Shown one piece after another: positions 49,722 through 57,248 of a stretch of DNA of 64,000 bases. The DNA is taken from contig NZ_JBNPEO010000014.1 in the NCBI RefSeq assembly GCF_050490315.1, forward strand, positions 1 to 64,000, given 5' to 3'. The notes under the pieces are model-generated. The model was not told the origin of the DNA. It ran no database searches and saw nothing but the letters and a program-made list of their open reading frames with translations. Source of the DNA: JBNPEO01 sp050490315 (GTDB lineage: Bacteria > Actinomycetota > Actinomycetes > Actinomycetales > Micrococcaceae). Numbering within the stretch: position 1 is the stretch's first letter; each line of letters begins with the position of its first letter. The position numbers and the translations under genes were made by a program.

Positions 49722-50159
49722 GTGAATGTAACTGAACAAGACGTCATTGCGGCGGCTGAGAATTTGATCGGAGCCTTCGGTGCGGGCAATGCCGAAAGGT
49801 ATTTCGCCTGCTTTGCCCTGGACGCCACGTTCGTGTTCTATACCGAACCGCAGCGCATCGCTTCGCGTGATGACTATCAGCAGCTCTGGCAGAAGTGGAT
49901 CGAGAGTGGCTGGCAAGTGCTCGGCTGCGTGAGCTCCAACAGCCGTATTCACCTTGCTGGGGACGCTGGCATCTTTGTCCACGACGTCCAAACCACTATT
50001 GAAGTTAACGGTGTTCGGGAGGTTCTCCAGGAGCGCGAAACTATCGTCTTCGCGCGCAATGAGCACGGCGAGCTACTCGCGGTCCATGAGCACCTCTCGC
50101 CCGCTCCACACGAGGACCAGAACGTCCCCGTATTTCCTCTAGCTGAAGTGAGACCCTAA
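49722..50159 (+). CDS. NTF2-like (SnoaL/DUF4440-type) small protein
   Basis: A 145-residue single-domain protein with an N-terminal helix A-A-E-N-L-I-G-A-F-G-A-G-N-A-E-R-Y-F and the F-A-L-D-A-T-F-V-F strand. Alternating strands ending E-T-I-V-F-A-R-N-E-H-G-E-L are the cone-shaped NTF2-like fold of ketosteroid-isomerase-type proteins. The GTG start follows AAAGGGGG. It ends one base before the NCS1 permease starts, so it is likely an enzyme or binding protein for the permease substrate, such as a pyrimidine or purine derivative. Confidence 0.78.
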   Translation: MNVTEQDVIAAAENLIGAFGAGNAERYFACFALDATFVFYTEPQRIASRDDYQQLWQKWIESGWQVLGCVSSNSRIHLAGDAGIFVHDVQTTIEVNGVREVLQERETIVFARNEHGELLAVHEHLSPAPHEDQNVPVFPLAEVRP

Positions 50160-50160
50160 C

Positions 50161-51714
50161 ATGAGTGCACCTTCCAAACCGTCCAGTGTGGCGGAAGTTG
50201 AAAAGCATGGCATTGAGCCCATTCCAGCCGAAGATCGAGATGCAAAACCACTTGACTTGTTTCGTCTGGTTTTCGGCGGTGCCAATACATTCGCTACGGC
50301 GGTTCTGGGTTCCTTCCCAATCATGTTTGGTCTCTCATTCAGGGACGCCGCGATTGCTACGATCCTTGGTGTGGTGGTGGGCGGTCTCATCTTGGCGCCT
50401 ATGGCGGTGTTTGGGCCTACGAATGGAATGAATAACGCAGTATCGTCCTCAGGTCATCTAGGGGTTCACGGGCGTGTGGTGGGGTCGTTTCTCTCATTGT
50501 TGACGGCATTCGCATTCTTCTCCATCTCGGTGTGGAGCTCGGGAGATGCGCTAGTGGGTGGCGCAAATCGTCTGCTGGGCCTTCCGCAGAACCCGCTTTC
50601 TCTAAGCCTGGCTTATGGAGCGTTCGCCATCTTGATTCTGACCGTCTGCATCTACGGTTTCCGGTTTATGCTTTGGGTCAATAAGATCGCCGTCGTCGCC
50701 GCCTCAGCACTGTTTATCCTCGGCGTCTTTGCCTTCGCTGGCATTTTTGATGCGTCATACGCCGGGATTTTTGGTGCCTCTTCGGATGCGGCTACCAACG
50801 CGTTGTTCTGGCCATCATTCATTGGTTCGGCACTGATCGTCATGTCCAACCCGATTTCTTTCGGCGCTTTCCTAGGCGACTGGGCGCGTTACATTCCCGC
50901 TGAAACGCCAAAGATTCGGGTCATGTTCGCAACCTTTATGGCCCAGGTCGCCACTCTGGTGCCTTTCGGTTTCGGACTGGTGACGGCCACCGTGATTGCC
51001 ACGCAAGCTCCTCAGTTTTTCGAAAATTCGGACTATGTAGGAGGCTTGCTGGCTGTTTCGCCGTCTTGGTACTTCCTCCCGGTATGCTTGATCGCCCTGA
51101 TCGGTGGGATGTCCACGGGAACCACTGCCCTGTACGGGACAGGCCTGGATTTCTCGAGCGTATTCCCTAGGTTCAACCGCGTGCAGGCAACTTTGCTGAT
51201 CGGCACTGTTGCGATTGCTTTCATCTTCGTGGGTCGATTCGCGTTCAACATAGTCCAGAGCATCTCAACTTTCGCGGTCCTCATTGTCACGTGCACTGCG
51301 CCGTGGATGATCATCATGACAGTGGGGTACGTGACCCGGCGCGGTTGGTACGATCCGGATTCTCTTCAGGTCTTCAACCGTCGGCAACACGGGGGCAGGT
51401 ACTGGTTCAACAAGGGGTGGAACTGGCGAGCTATGGGCGTGTGGATCTTTGCCGCCACAATGGGCCTACTGTTCGTCAACATACCCGGACAATTTGTTGG
51501 AGCACTGGGCAACCTCGCGGCAGGTGTAGACCTGAGTATTCCCATTTCAATCGGTATAGCGGCAGTTCTGTATCCACTAGCGTTGTGCTTGTTCCCTGAG
51601 CCAGCGGATGCCTACGGTCCGGAGGGCCCGCGGTTCATCCGTGCGTCCCAACCCAAGAATGCTCCGATTGTTTCTGACCGGTCTGATTCCGTGGATGCAT
51701 CCCTAGTTAGCTAG
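50161..51714 (+). CDS. NCS1-family purine/pyrimidine (cytosine-type) permease
   Basis: A 517-residue, 12-helix transporter. The N-terminus with P-L-D-L-F-R-L-V-F-G-G-A-N, the helix-1 segment, G-P-T-N-G-M-N-N-A, S-N-P-I-S-F-G-A-F-L-G-D-W-A-R-Y-I-P and Y-V-T-R-R-G-W-Y-D match the CodB/allantoin/hydantoin-like NCS1 family. It probably imports a nucleobase or related ring compound with Na+ or H+. Its 3' end overlaps the convergent DUF1345 gene and lies within the right copy of the 15-bp repeat. Confidence 0.88.
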   Translation: MSAPSKPSSVAEVEKHGIEPIPAEDRDAKPLDLFRLVFGGANTFATAVLGSFPIMFGLSFRDAAIATILGVVVGGLILAPMAVFGPTNGMNNAVSSSGHLGVHGRVVGSFLSLLTAFAFFSISVWSSGDALVGGANRLLGLPQNPLSLSLAYGAFAILILTVCIYGFRFMLWVNKIAVVAASALFILGVFAFAGIFDASYAGIFGASSDAATNALFWPSFIGSALIVMSNPISFGAFLGDWARYIPAETPKIRVMFATFMAQVATLVPFGFGLVTATVIATQAPQFFENSDYVGGLLAVSPSWYFLPVCLIALIGGMSTGTTALYGTGLDFSSVFPRFNRVQATLLIGTVAIAFIFVGRFAFNIVQSISTFAVLIVTCTAPWMIIMTVGYVTRRGWYDPDSLQVFNRRQHGGRYWFNKGWNWRAMGVWIFAATMGLLFVNIPGQFVGALGNLAAGVDLSIPISIGIAAVLYPLALCLFPEPADAYGPEGPRFIRASQPKNAPIVSDRSDSVDASLVS

Positions 51715-51717
51715 GCC
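51703..51717. repeat. 15-bp direct repeat, right copy
   Basis: CTAGTTAGCTAGGCC identical to 49587-49601. It carries the stop codons of both the NCS1 permease (plus) and the DUF1345 gene (minus). Confidence 0.65.
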
Positions 51718-52377
51718 AATGACCAAGTTGAGCGTTGCGGCCAGAATGACGGTGCCAAAGAGGAATGACAGGAGGCTGTGCTTGAGTGCTTCGAGCCGAA
51801 TTCGGGAGTTTTCAAGGTTGGTGTCCGAGACCTGATATGTCATGCCTAGGCTCGTGGCTAGGTAGGCGAAGTCGGTGTAACGGGGCGGCTCGTCTTGATT
51901 GAAACTCACCCCGCCGTCCTTGGCGCCGCCGTAGTAATGCGAGGCGTAGCGGAGCGTAAACAGCGTATGAATGAGCGCCCACGACATTGACACCGACGTA
52001 AGTGCCAGTGCCGCGGCACCCAGCTTGCCGCCGTCGTTCTGGGTATGTGAATTAATCACGACGACGGCTACCGCGCCCAGCGAGGCGACGTTCGCGCCTA
52101 GGACCAAAAGGTCCGTCACGCCGCGCGAAGGGTCCTCCGCTGTGGCGTGCGCCTTGGTTTGTTGTGGGTCCATCCGTGCGATCACAAGCCATACCCAGGC
52201 GGTGTATATGGCAGCGGCAGTGGCCCATCCTGCCGCCGGCGCGTCAAGCCAGTGACCAGTGAAACCAAGTGTCAGCGCAACGGCCAATCCGCCCAAAATC
52301 ATCACAAGAAAGCGCAGCCTTGAGTGACGGAGCGGGGCTGCCTGATTATCTCGGGCGCCATCGGGTGTGGTGGCCAT
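51703..52377 (-). CDS. DUF1345-family membrane protein
   Basis: A 224-residue protein with five or six membrane helices. Family blocks are W-A-L-I-H-T-L-F-T-L-R-Y-A-S-H-Y-Y and the following D-E-P-P-R-Y-T-D-F-A-Y-L-A-T-S-L-G-M-T-Y-Q-V-S-D-T, the central conserved region of DUF1345 (YdbT/YdcZ-like unknowns). Its last eight codons are echoed at 49587, suggesting that DNA was inserted at or duplicated from this gene end. Confidence 0.88.
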   Translation of the reverse strand: MATTPDGARDNQAAPLRHSRLRFLVMILGGLAVALTLGFTGHWLDAPAAGWATAAAIYTAWVWLVIARMDPQQTKAHATAEDPSRGVTDLLVLGANVASLGAVAVVVINSHTQNDGGKLGAAALALTSVSMSWALIHTLFTLRYASHYYGGAKDGGVSFNQDEPPRYTDFAYLATSLGMTYQVSDTNLENSRIRLEALKHSLLSFLFGTVILAATLNLVIGLAN

Positions 52378-52610
52378 GCTGCCAGCTTAGCCACGAACGA
52401 ATTTCGAAGAGTTATCCACATACGGGCTTCTGGCCCTTTTCCCAGCTGCCGGCTGCAAATAGGCTAAAGCCAAGCACATGCACTAAGATATTGAAGTCTG
52501 TGCTGCGCCCCGCCTTCGTTTCTGAAGAGGTGCCAGCACGGAGCATCGCAAATGAACCTCCTGTTACGGAAAGACCGTAACCGCTTAGCCCAAAGGAGGT
52601 GGGTTCACAT

Positions 52611-52916
52611 ATGCGTCCTTACGAACTGATGGTAATCATCGACCCCGAGGTCGACGAGCGTACCGTTGAGCCGTCGCTTCAGAAGTTCCTTAATGTCATC
52701 ACCACCGATGGTGGAACCATCGAAAAGGTTGATATCTGGGGCCGTCGTCGCTTGGCTTACGAAATCAAGAAGAAGTCCGAAGGTATCTACGCTGTGGTGA
52801 ACTTCACCGCTGCGCCGGCTACCGCTCAGGAACTTGACCGCCAGCTTGGTCTCAACGAGACCATCTTGCGCACCAAGATCATCCGTCCCGAAGACCAGAA
52901 GGTTGTTGCTGAGTAA
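52611..52916 (+). CDS. rpsF: 30S ribosomal protein S6
   Basis: A 101-residue S6, beginning M-R-P-Y-E-L-M-V-I-I-D-P and containing the W-G-R-R-R-L-A-Y-E-I block of S6 that contacts S18. ATG 52611 is used, since AAAGGAGGTGGG lies just upstream; the in-frame start at 52599 falls inside that site. It heads the conserved rpsF-ssb-rpsR-rplI operon. A TAAGAT at about 52482 may be the -10 box. Confidence 0.97.
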   Translation: MRPYELMVIIDPEVDERTVEPSLQKFLNVITTDGGTIEKVDIWGRRRLAYEIKKKSEGIYAVVNFTAAPATAQELDRQLGLNETILRTKIIRPEDQKVVAE

Positions 52917-52967
52917 TTCAGTCACCTTTTGATCTTTACACCGTAAGAACTCTCAAGGAGGCAGTAG

Positions 52968-53561
52968 ATGGCAGGCGAAACAACTATCACGGTTGTTGGT
53001 AATCTCACCAACGATCCCGAGCTGCGGTTCACACCGTCCGGCTCTGCAGTAGCCAACTTCACCATCGCTTCTACGCCGCGTACCTTCGATCGTCAATCCA
53101 ATGAATGGAAGGACGGGGAAACCCTGTTCCTCCGCGCGTCGGTTTGGCGTGAAGCCGCAGAGAACGTTGCCGAATCCCTCACAAAGGGAATGCGGGTCAT
53201 CGTTCAAGGCCGTTTGAAGAGCCGTTCTTACGAAACTAAAGAAGGCGAAAAGCGCACCGTTATCGAGCTTGAGGTCGACGAGATCGGCCCCAGCTTGCGT
53301 TACGCCAATGCCAAGGTCAACCGCACTCAGCGCTCCGGCGGTCAGGGTGGACAGGGTGGCTTCGGTGGCGGTAACTCACCAGCAGTAGCTGGCGGAAACG
53401 GTGGCACCTGGGGAGGTAACCAGGGTGGAAACTCTGGCGGCAACTCCGGTGGCAGTTGGGGTGGACAGCAGTCCGCTCCGCAGGATGACCCTTGGGCAAC
53501 GCCCGGTGTCTCCAACGCCGGTGGCTGGGGCAATGGCCCCGACTCCGAACCTCCGTTCTAA
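52968..53561 (+). CDS. ssb: Single-stranded DNA-binding protein
   Basis: A 197-residue SSB. The N-terminal OB fold (about 1-115) begins T-T-I-T-V-V-G-N-L-T-N-D-P-E-L-R. It is followed by a Gly/Asn/Gln-rich spacer with G-G-N repeats and the acidic tail ending D-S-E-P-P-F, which docks replication and repair partners. GGAGG lies seven bases before the ATG. Position between rpsF and rpsR is the standard one. Confidence 0.97.
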   Translation: MAGETTITVVGNLTNDPELRFTPSGSAVANFTIASTPRTFDRQSNEWKDGETLFLRASVWREAAENVAESLTKGMRVIVQGRLKSRSYETKEGEKRTVIELEVDEIGPSLRYANAKVNRTQRSGGQGGQGGFGGGNSPAVAGGNGGTWGGNQGGNSGGNSGGSWGGQQSAPQDDPWATPGVSNAGGWGNGPDSEPPF

Positions 53562-53664
53562 AGCCTTCTTAGAGCAAAAATCATCAGCATTGCGTTGAAA
53601 AGCGCGGTGCTACCACCATCCCGTGGATCAATATCCACGGGCTCCACAGAAAAGGAGCTCCACG

Positions 53665-53904
53665 ATGGCTAAGGCTGAACTCCGTAAGCCCAAACCAAAG
53701 TCCAACCCCTTGAAGGCCGCTGACATCACTGTCATCGACTACAAGGACGTAGCATTGCTGCGCAAGTTCATCTCTGATCGCGGAAAGATCCGCGCCCGTC
53801 GCGTCACCGGTGTGACCGTGCAGGAACAGCGCAAAATCGCCCAGGCAATCAAGAACGCCCGCGAAGTTGCTCTGCTGCCTTACTCCGGCGCTGGCCGCGG
53901 TTAA
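53665..53904 (+). CDS. rpsR: 30S ribosomal protein S18
   Basis: A 79-residue S18. The central Y-K-D-V-A-L-L-R-K-F-I-S-D-R-G-K-I-R-A-R-R-V-T-G and the A-I-K-N-A-R-E-V-A-L-L-P-Y end are diagnostic. ATG 53665 follows AAAGGAG by eight bases. No C-x-x-C zinc motif is present, so it is the zinc-independent form, which in many actinobacteria is a second copy induced under zinc limitation; here it is in the main operon. Confidence 0.97.
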   Translation: MAKAELRKPKPKSNPLKAADITVIDYKDVALLRKFISDRGKIRARRVTGVTVQEQRKIAQAIKNAREVALLPYSGAGRG

Positions 53905-53921
53905 GGAAGGGATTAACTAAA

Positions 53922-54374
53922 ATGGCAAAGATCATTCTGACCCACGAAGTCACCGGTCTCGGTGCTGCTGGCGACGTTGTTGAGGTAAAGGACGGTTACG
54001 CACGTAACTTCCTGTTGCCCCGCGGCTTCGCACTGACTTGGACCAAGGGTGGCGAGAAGCAGGTTGAGTCAATCAAGGCTGCTCGCGCTGCTCGTGCGCA
54101 CGCTTCTGTTGAAGCTGCACAGGCCCAGGCTTCCGCACTGTCTTCCAAGACCGTGAAGCTCGAAGTTAAGGCTGGCGAGTCCGGCCGTCTCTTCGGTACC
54201 GTCAAGCCCGCCGATGTTGCTGCCGCCGTTGAGGCTGCAGGTCTCGGTGCAATCGACAAGCGCAACGTAGAACTGCCCAACCACATCAAGTCGGTTGGCT
54301 CCTACACTGCAAACGTGCGTCTGCACGAAGGTGTTTCCGCTGTTATCGACCTTGAGGTTGTTGCCAGCAAGTAG
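53922..54374 (+). CDS. rplI: 50S ribosomal protein L9
   Basis: A 150-residue L9 with N-terminal domain M-A-K-I-I-L-T-H-E-V-T-G-L-G-A-A-G-D-V-V-E-V-K-D-G-Y, the P-R-G-F-A motif, a long connecting helix rich in Ala, and a C-terminal RNA-binding domain. It is last in the rpsF operon, and a strong terminator follows. Confidence 0.97.
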   Translation: MAKIILTHEVTGLGAAGDVVEVKDGYARNFLLPRGFALTWTKGGEKQVESIKAARAARAHASVEAAQAQASALSSKTVKLEVKAGESGRLFGTVKPADVAAAVEAAGLGAIDKRNVELPNHIKSVGSYTANVRLHEGVSAVIDLEVVASK

Positions 54375-54387
54375 CACTTTGCTCAAA

Positions 54388-54426
54388 AGCCCCCGTCCCC
54401 GGCTTTCCGGAGACGGGGGCTTTTTT
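54388..54426 (+). terminator. Rho-independent terminator of the rpsF-rplI operon
   Basis: AGCCCCCGTC (54388-54397) and GACGGGGGCT (54412-54421) form a 10-bp G+C stem with a 14-base loop, followed by six T. Textbook structure 14 bases after the rplI stop. Confidence 0.9.
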
Positions 54427-54460
54427 GTGCCCTCTGACGCCCTCTTCCTTCCGCCGACGT

Positions 54461-54505
54461 GGCACTTCGCGTGGGTGTTTTGGAGAAACATGCACGCGAA
54501 GTGCC
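54461..54505. repeat. Hairpin repeat family 2, copy 1
   Basis: GGCACTTCGCGTG (54461-54473) pairs with CACGCGAAGTGCC (54493-54505). The 19-base loop GGTGTTTTGGAGAAACATG contains its own TGTTT/AAACA pair. The loop is identical in copy 2 at 54989-55033. Confidence 0.8.
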
Positions 54506-54520
54506 AACTCGATCCGCGAA

Positions 54521-54943
54521 TTAGGGCTGGTGGAGCGCCGTGGTGACATATTCGTAGCCGATCCCGATCATCTTTTTGAGGACTTCTTCGTCGATGTCGG
54601 CCAGCTTGTTGATGTACAGGCACCCCGCACCTACTTTGTGTTTGCCCAGAGCGGGCAGGAGGGCTTGGCCTTCGGGGGAGTTGATCAACCCGTAGAGCGA
54701 TAAGCTCGCTTTACGTGGTGAAAACCCGACGGCGGCAGCGTCGCCTTGGTGCCCCGAATCGTATCTGTAGTGATACCTACCGAAGCCCACAATGCTTGGC
54801 CCCCACATCACGGGCTTCTGGCCGGTGATGGTGCTCATCAACTCCAGGAGCCGTTCGCCGTCGGCCCTGCGGGTTGGGTGTACTACCCGAGCTAGGAATT
54901 CGTCCACGCTCACGGCGGTCGGAGTCGTCTTGTTCTCAGCCAT
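54521..54943 (-). CDS. DUF1801 (YdhG-like) domain protein
   Basis: A 140-residue soluble protein with M-W-G-P-S-I-V-G-F-G-R-Y-H-Y-R-Y, G-F-S-P-R-K-A-S-L-S-L-Y and L-G-K-H-K-V-G-A-G-C-L-Y-I-N-K-L-A-D, the three blocks of the DUF1801 family (frataxin-like fold of unknown role). Length normal. It is bracketed by the two copies of hairpin family 2. Confidence 0.88.
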   Translation of the reverse strand: MAENKTTPTAVSVDEFLARVVHPTRRADGERLLELMSTITGQKPVMWGPSIVGFGRYHYRYDSGHQGDAAAVGFSPRKASLSLYGLINSPEGQALLPALGKHKVGAGCLYINKLADIDEEVLKKMIGIGYEYVTTALHQP

Positions 54944-54988
54944 AACCGAATTCTGGCACGAAATGCCCAGCTTCCTGCACCCCGAGTG

Positions 54989-55033
54989 GGCACTTCGTGT
55001 GGGTGTTTTGGAGAAACATGCGCGCGAAGTGCC
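54989..55033. repeat. Hairpin repeat family 2, copy 2
   Basis: GGCACTTCGTGTG (54989-55001) and CGCGCGAAGTGCC (55021-55033) flank the same 19-base loop as copy 1. The stem extends outward as CCGAGT/ACTCGG. Stem changes with an invariant loop hint that the loop sequence matters. Confidence 0.8.
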
Positions 55034-55086
55034 AACTCGGCGGGAGAGAGGAACAAGCGTGGAATAAACCGAGGAGACCTCCAGTT

Positions 55087-55128
55087 AGAACATATAGATG
55101 CAAATGCATATACTTGCATCGAGAGTTC
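55087..55128. promoter_or_regulatory. Nested dyads upstream of the FMN reductase gene
   Basis: AGAAC (55087-55091) pairs with GTTCT (55124-55128) around an inner ATGCAA (55098-55103)/TTGCAT (55114-55119). The A/T-rich palindromic block 16 bp before the ATG looks like a MarR- or TetR-type operator overlapping the promoter. Confidence 0.45.
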
Positions 55129-55143
55129 TAGCAAGGAGTACAC

Positions 55144-55773
55144 ATGGAAACCCGCCGCATCGTAGTTCTATCAGCGGGACTTGGCGTGCCGTCGTCGAGC
55201 CGTCTACTGGCCGACCAACTCACCGCGGCGACTGAGCGGAAGCTACGTTCTGCGGGATTCCAAGTAACCACCACCGTCCTTGAACTGCGCGACTATGCCG
55301 TGGAGATCGCCAACAACTTTGTGACTGGCTATGCGGCACCACGCCTGGCCGAGGCCATCGCAGCTGTTGAGCAAGCCCATGCGATCATCGCCGTGAGTCC
55401 AGTCTTCAGCGCAAGCTACAGCGGACTCTTCAAATCCTTCATCGACGTTTTGGACCCCAAGTCCCTTGCGGGCAAGGCCGTTTTGCTCGGTGCAACCGCT
55501 GGCACCGACCGTCATCAGATGGTCCTCGACTTCGCTATGCGCCCCCTCTTTACCTACTTGCGTACACGCATCGCGGCCACTGCTGTCTTCGCTGGACCGC
55601 AGGATTGGGGTGGCGAGAGTGCAGACGCCACAGCCTCGCCGTTGAACAGCCGCATTGACCGCGCAGGTGCAGAGCTTGCTGAGCTTCTCAGCGGACCTCA
55701 GCCGGGGGCGTCCAAACCGACTTTGGAGCCCTTGCCATTCGAGCAGCTTTTGGCAGGAATTACCGGACGCTAA
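55144..55773 (+). CDS. NAD(P)H-dependent FMN reductase (flavodoxin fold)
   Basis: A 209-residue protein of the NADPH-dependent FMN reductase family, close to the actinobacterial CE1759 type. The phosphate-binding loop is S-A-G-L-G-V-P-S-S-S-R-L-L-A-D, and the flavin-side block is V-S-P-V-F-S-A-S-Y-S-G-L-F-K-S-F-I-D. Such enzymes supply reduced flavin to monooxygenases or reduce quinones. AAGGAG lies upstream of the ATG. The operator-like dyads suggest control by a repressor encoded elsewhere. Confidence 0.9.
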   Translation: METRRIVVLSAGLGVPSSSRLLADQLTAATERKLRSAGFQVTTTVLELRDYAVEIANNFVTGYAAPRLAEAIAAVEQAHAIIAVSPVFSASYSGLFKSFIDVLDPKSLAGKAVLLGATAGTDRHQMVLDFAMRPLFTYLRTRIAATAVFAGPQDWGGESADATASPLNSRIDRAGAELAELLSGPQPGASKPTLEPLPFEQLLAGITGR

Positions 55774-55776
55774 CGG

Positions 55777-56352
55777 CTAGTCGCCGTCCACAAGGAACGA
55801 AATAAACTCCCGCGCCTCGTCCAGCGAAATCTCTGAATGCCGCTGGAGCATGGTGGCGGCGCCTTCACAATCGCCGGCAAGGGCGAGCTCCTTGATGTTG
55901 GTATAGATCTCATCATTGAGCATGTTGCTGCTCACCTCGCGAGTCTCATCACCTTTACTGGCGATGGCGCGGTACCGGTAAGCGAAGCGTTCTGGCCCAC
56001 CTCCGGAAGGTACGACGTCGGCACTTGCTGGCGGCGTGCGGTACGGCTGCGGATGGGTTGAAAGTGCCGTAATGGCGTCCCGGGACTCCCGCAGGCTAAC
56101 TTTCGTGCTGGTGTAGTAAAACTTGATGGCGTCCATCATCTGGCCCTGGGCAATCAGCGAATATACGGTGCGGTGCTGTTCCTCGCTGAGGCGTGCCCCC
56201 GCATCGTGAGCGATCTCAGCAAGGCTGCGAGCGGTAGCACCGTTCTGAGTCTCGCTCTTTTTGCCGCCAGTGGTACGCATTGAGCGCATCAAAAACACGC
56301 CACCCAAAACAACCACCACAGCAATGAGTGCGGGGATCCAAATGTTTTCCAT
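55777..56352 (-). CDS. Membrane-anchored protein of unknown function
   Basis: A 191-residue protein with one N-terminal membrane helix (about 5-24) and a cytosolic part. Two segments (S-L-R-E-S-R-D-A-I and S-L-D-E-A-R-E-F-I) look like the L-x-E-A-(K/R)-x-x-V helix of the ribosomal L7/L12 C-terminal fold seen in other small actinobacterial membrane proteins. No specific function is known to me. The next gene (56355-56615) ends two bases before it starts, so they are co-transcribed. Confidence 0.7.
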   Translation of the reverse strand: MENIWIPALIAVVVVLGGVFLMRSMRTTGGKKSETQNGATARSLAEIAHDAGARLSEEQHRTVYSLIAQGQMMDAIKFYYTSTKVSLRESRDAITALSTHPQPYRTPPASADVVPSGGGPERFAYRYRAIASKGDETREVSSNMLNDEIYTNIKELALAGDCEGAATMLQRHSEISLDEAREFISFLVDGD

Positions 56353-56354
56353 AC

Positions 56355-56615
56355 TTACTGGCGATTCCTCTGTGCCGAGTTGAGGTCTGATTGCTGATTT
56401 TGGCTAGGAGCCGTAGTAGCTGCGATTCGTGCGCGTAGCTCCATAGCTTGCCGAATCTGGGCTGCATAGTGTGCTTGCGATCTTGCCGCAAGATCACGTT
56501 GATAGCGCTCCGCTTCGGAGATCCCGTTATCGCGGGGTTTGAGCGCTGTGGACACTCCCCAGATGACAACTAAAAGTATCACCACAGGAAGGCCGCTGAG
56601 CAAGAGTTGCTGCAT
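56355..56615 (-). CDS. Small membrane protein of unknown function
   Basis: An 86-residue protein with one membrane helix (about 5-24), a charged helical segment (E-R-Y-Q-R-D-L-A-A-R-S-Q-A-H-Y) and a Gln/Asn-rich tail. It precedes the gene at 55777-56352 on the same strand with only two bases between. The two small anchored proteins may work together. Confidence 0.65.
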   Translation of the reverse strand: MQQLLLSGLPVVILLVVIWGVSTALKPRDNGISEAERYQRDLAARSQAHYAAQIRQAMELRARIAATTAPSQNQQSDLNSAQRNRQ

Positions 56616-56640
56616 TCGTTCAGCCTATGTCAGAACGGGG

Positions 56641-57084
56641 TTGTCCACAGCAAATTCCCCAAACGGAATATAAATTCTTGATCTCACATGGTTAAACGTT
56701 GCGTGAAGTGACATGCATCACTTTGGGAGTATATTTTCGGCCGTGTTAACGCACTGTGATGAGATCGTTTCGCACAACTCCACCCTCAAGCTGTGGATGA
56801 AGCTTTTCAGAAAAAACTTTTACTCCACATGCTGGAGTCAGTGTTTCCCCTGCTCAGGGGGCAGTTTGAACTGAGAAGAATTTTCTATCCACAGTTCTAT
56901 CAACAAGCTGTGCACAAGTTGCGGGCGTTTGCCCACAGGTTATCCACAGCTTTGCTGTTTGGCGCACTTTGTGCTTCCGGATGAGGGCGCTAACGTTGCG
57001 GGAGACCCCACGAAGATGCTGTGCAGCAGCGAGTTAGGTGCTGGATGGATCCACTTTCCCGGCTTTCGCCTGCCCTGTGGAAAA
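56641..57084. other. Cluster of DnaA-box-like sites upstream of dnaB
   Basis: The 633-bp gap before dnaB holds TTGTCCACA (56641-56649) and TTATCCACA (56940-56948), both perfect DnaA boxes. One-mismatch copies are at 56792-56800 (reverse), 56885-56893 and 57076-57084 (reverse). The region is A/T-richer than its surroundings. No dnaA or dnaN gene is near, so it is not the usual actinobacterial oriC; a DnaA-controlled promoter or titration site is more likely. No protein frame here is convincing. Confidence 0.55.
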
Positions 57085-57248
57085 ACTGTGCATAAATTGG
57101 ATTTCGAAGAGTCCCAACGGCGACCCTGAACGGTTTCCACCGCGAAAGCCGCTACACATGCTGCAGCACTTCTGTCATCCGGGTGTGTTTGTCTCAGGCG
57201 TGCTGTAGTACTGAAGTTTCATGAAGTATCCAATTAAGGACGGCCCAC

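Noticed and set aside
56641..57084. Chromosomal replication origin
   Set aside because: DnaA boxes are present, but dnaA and dnaN, which flank oriC in actinobacteria, are absent; kept only as a DnaA-box cluster.
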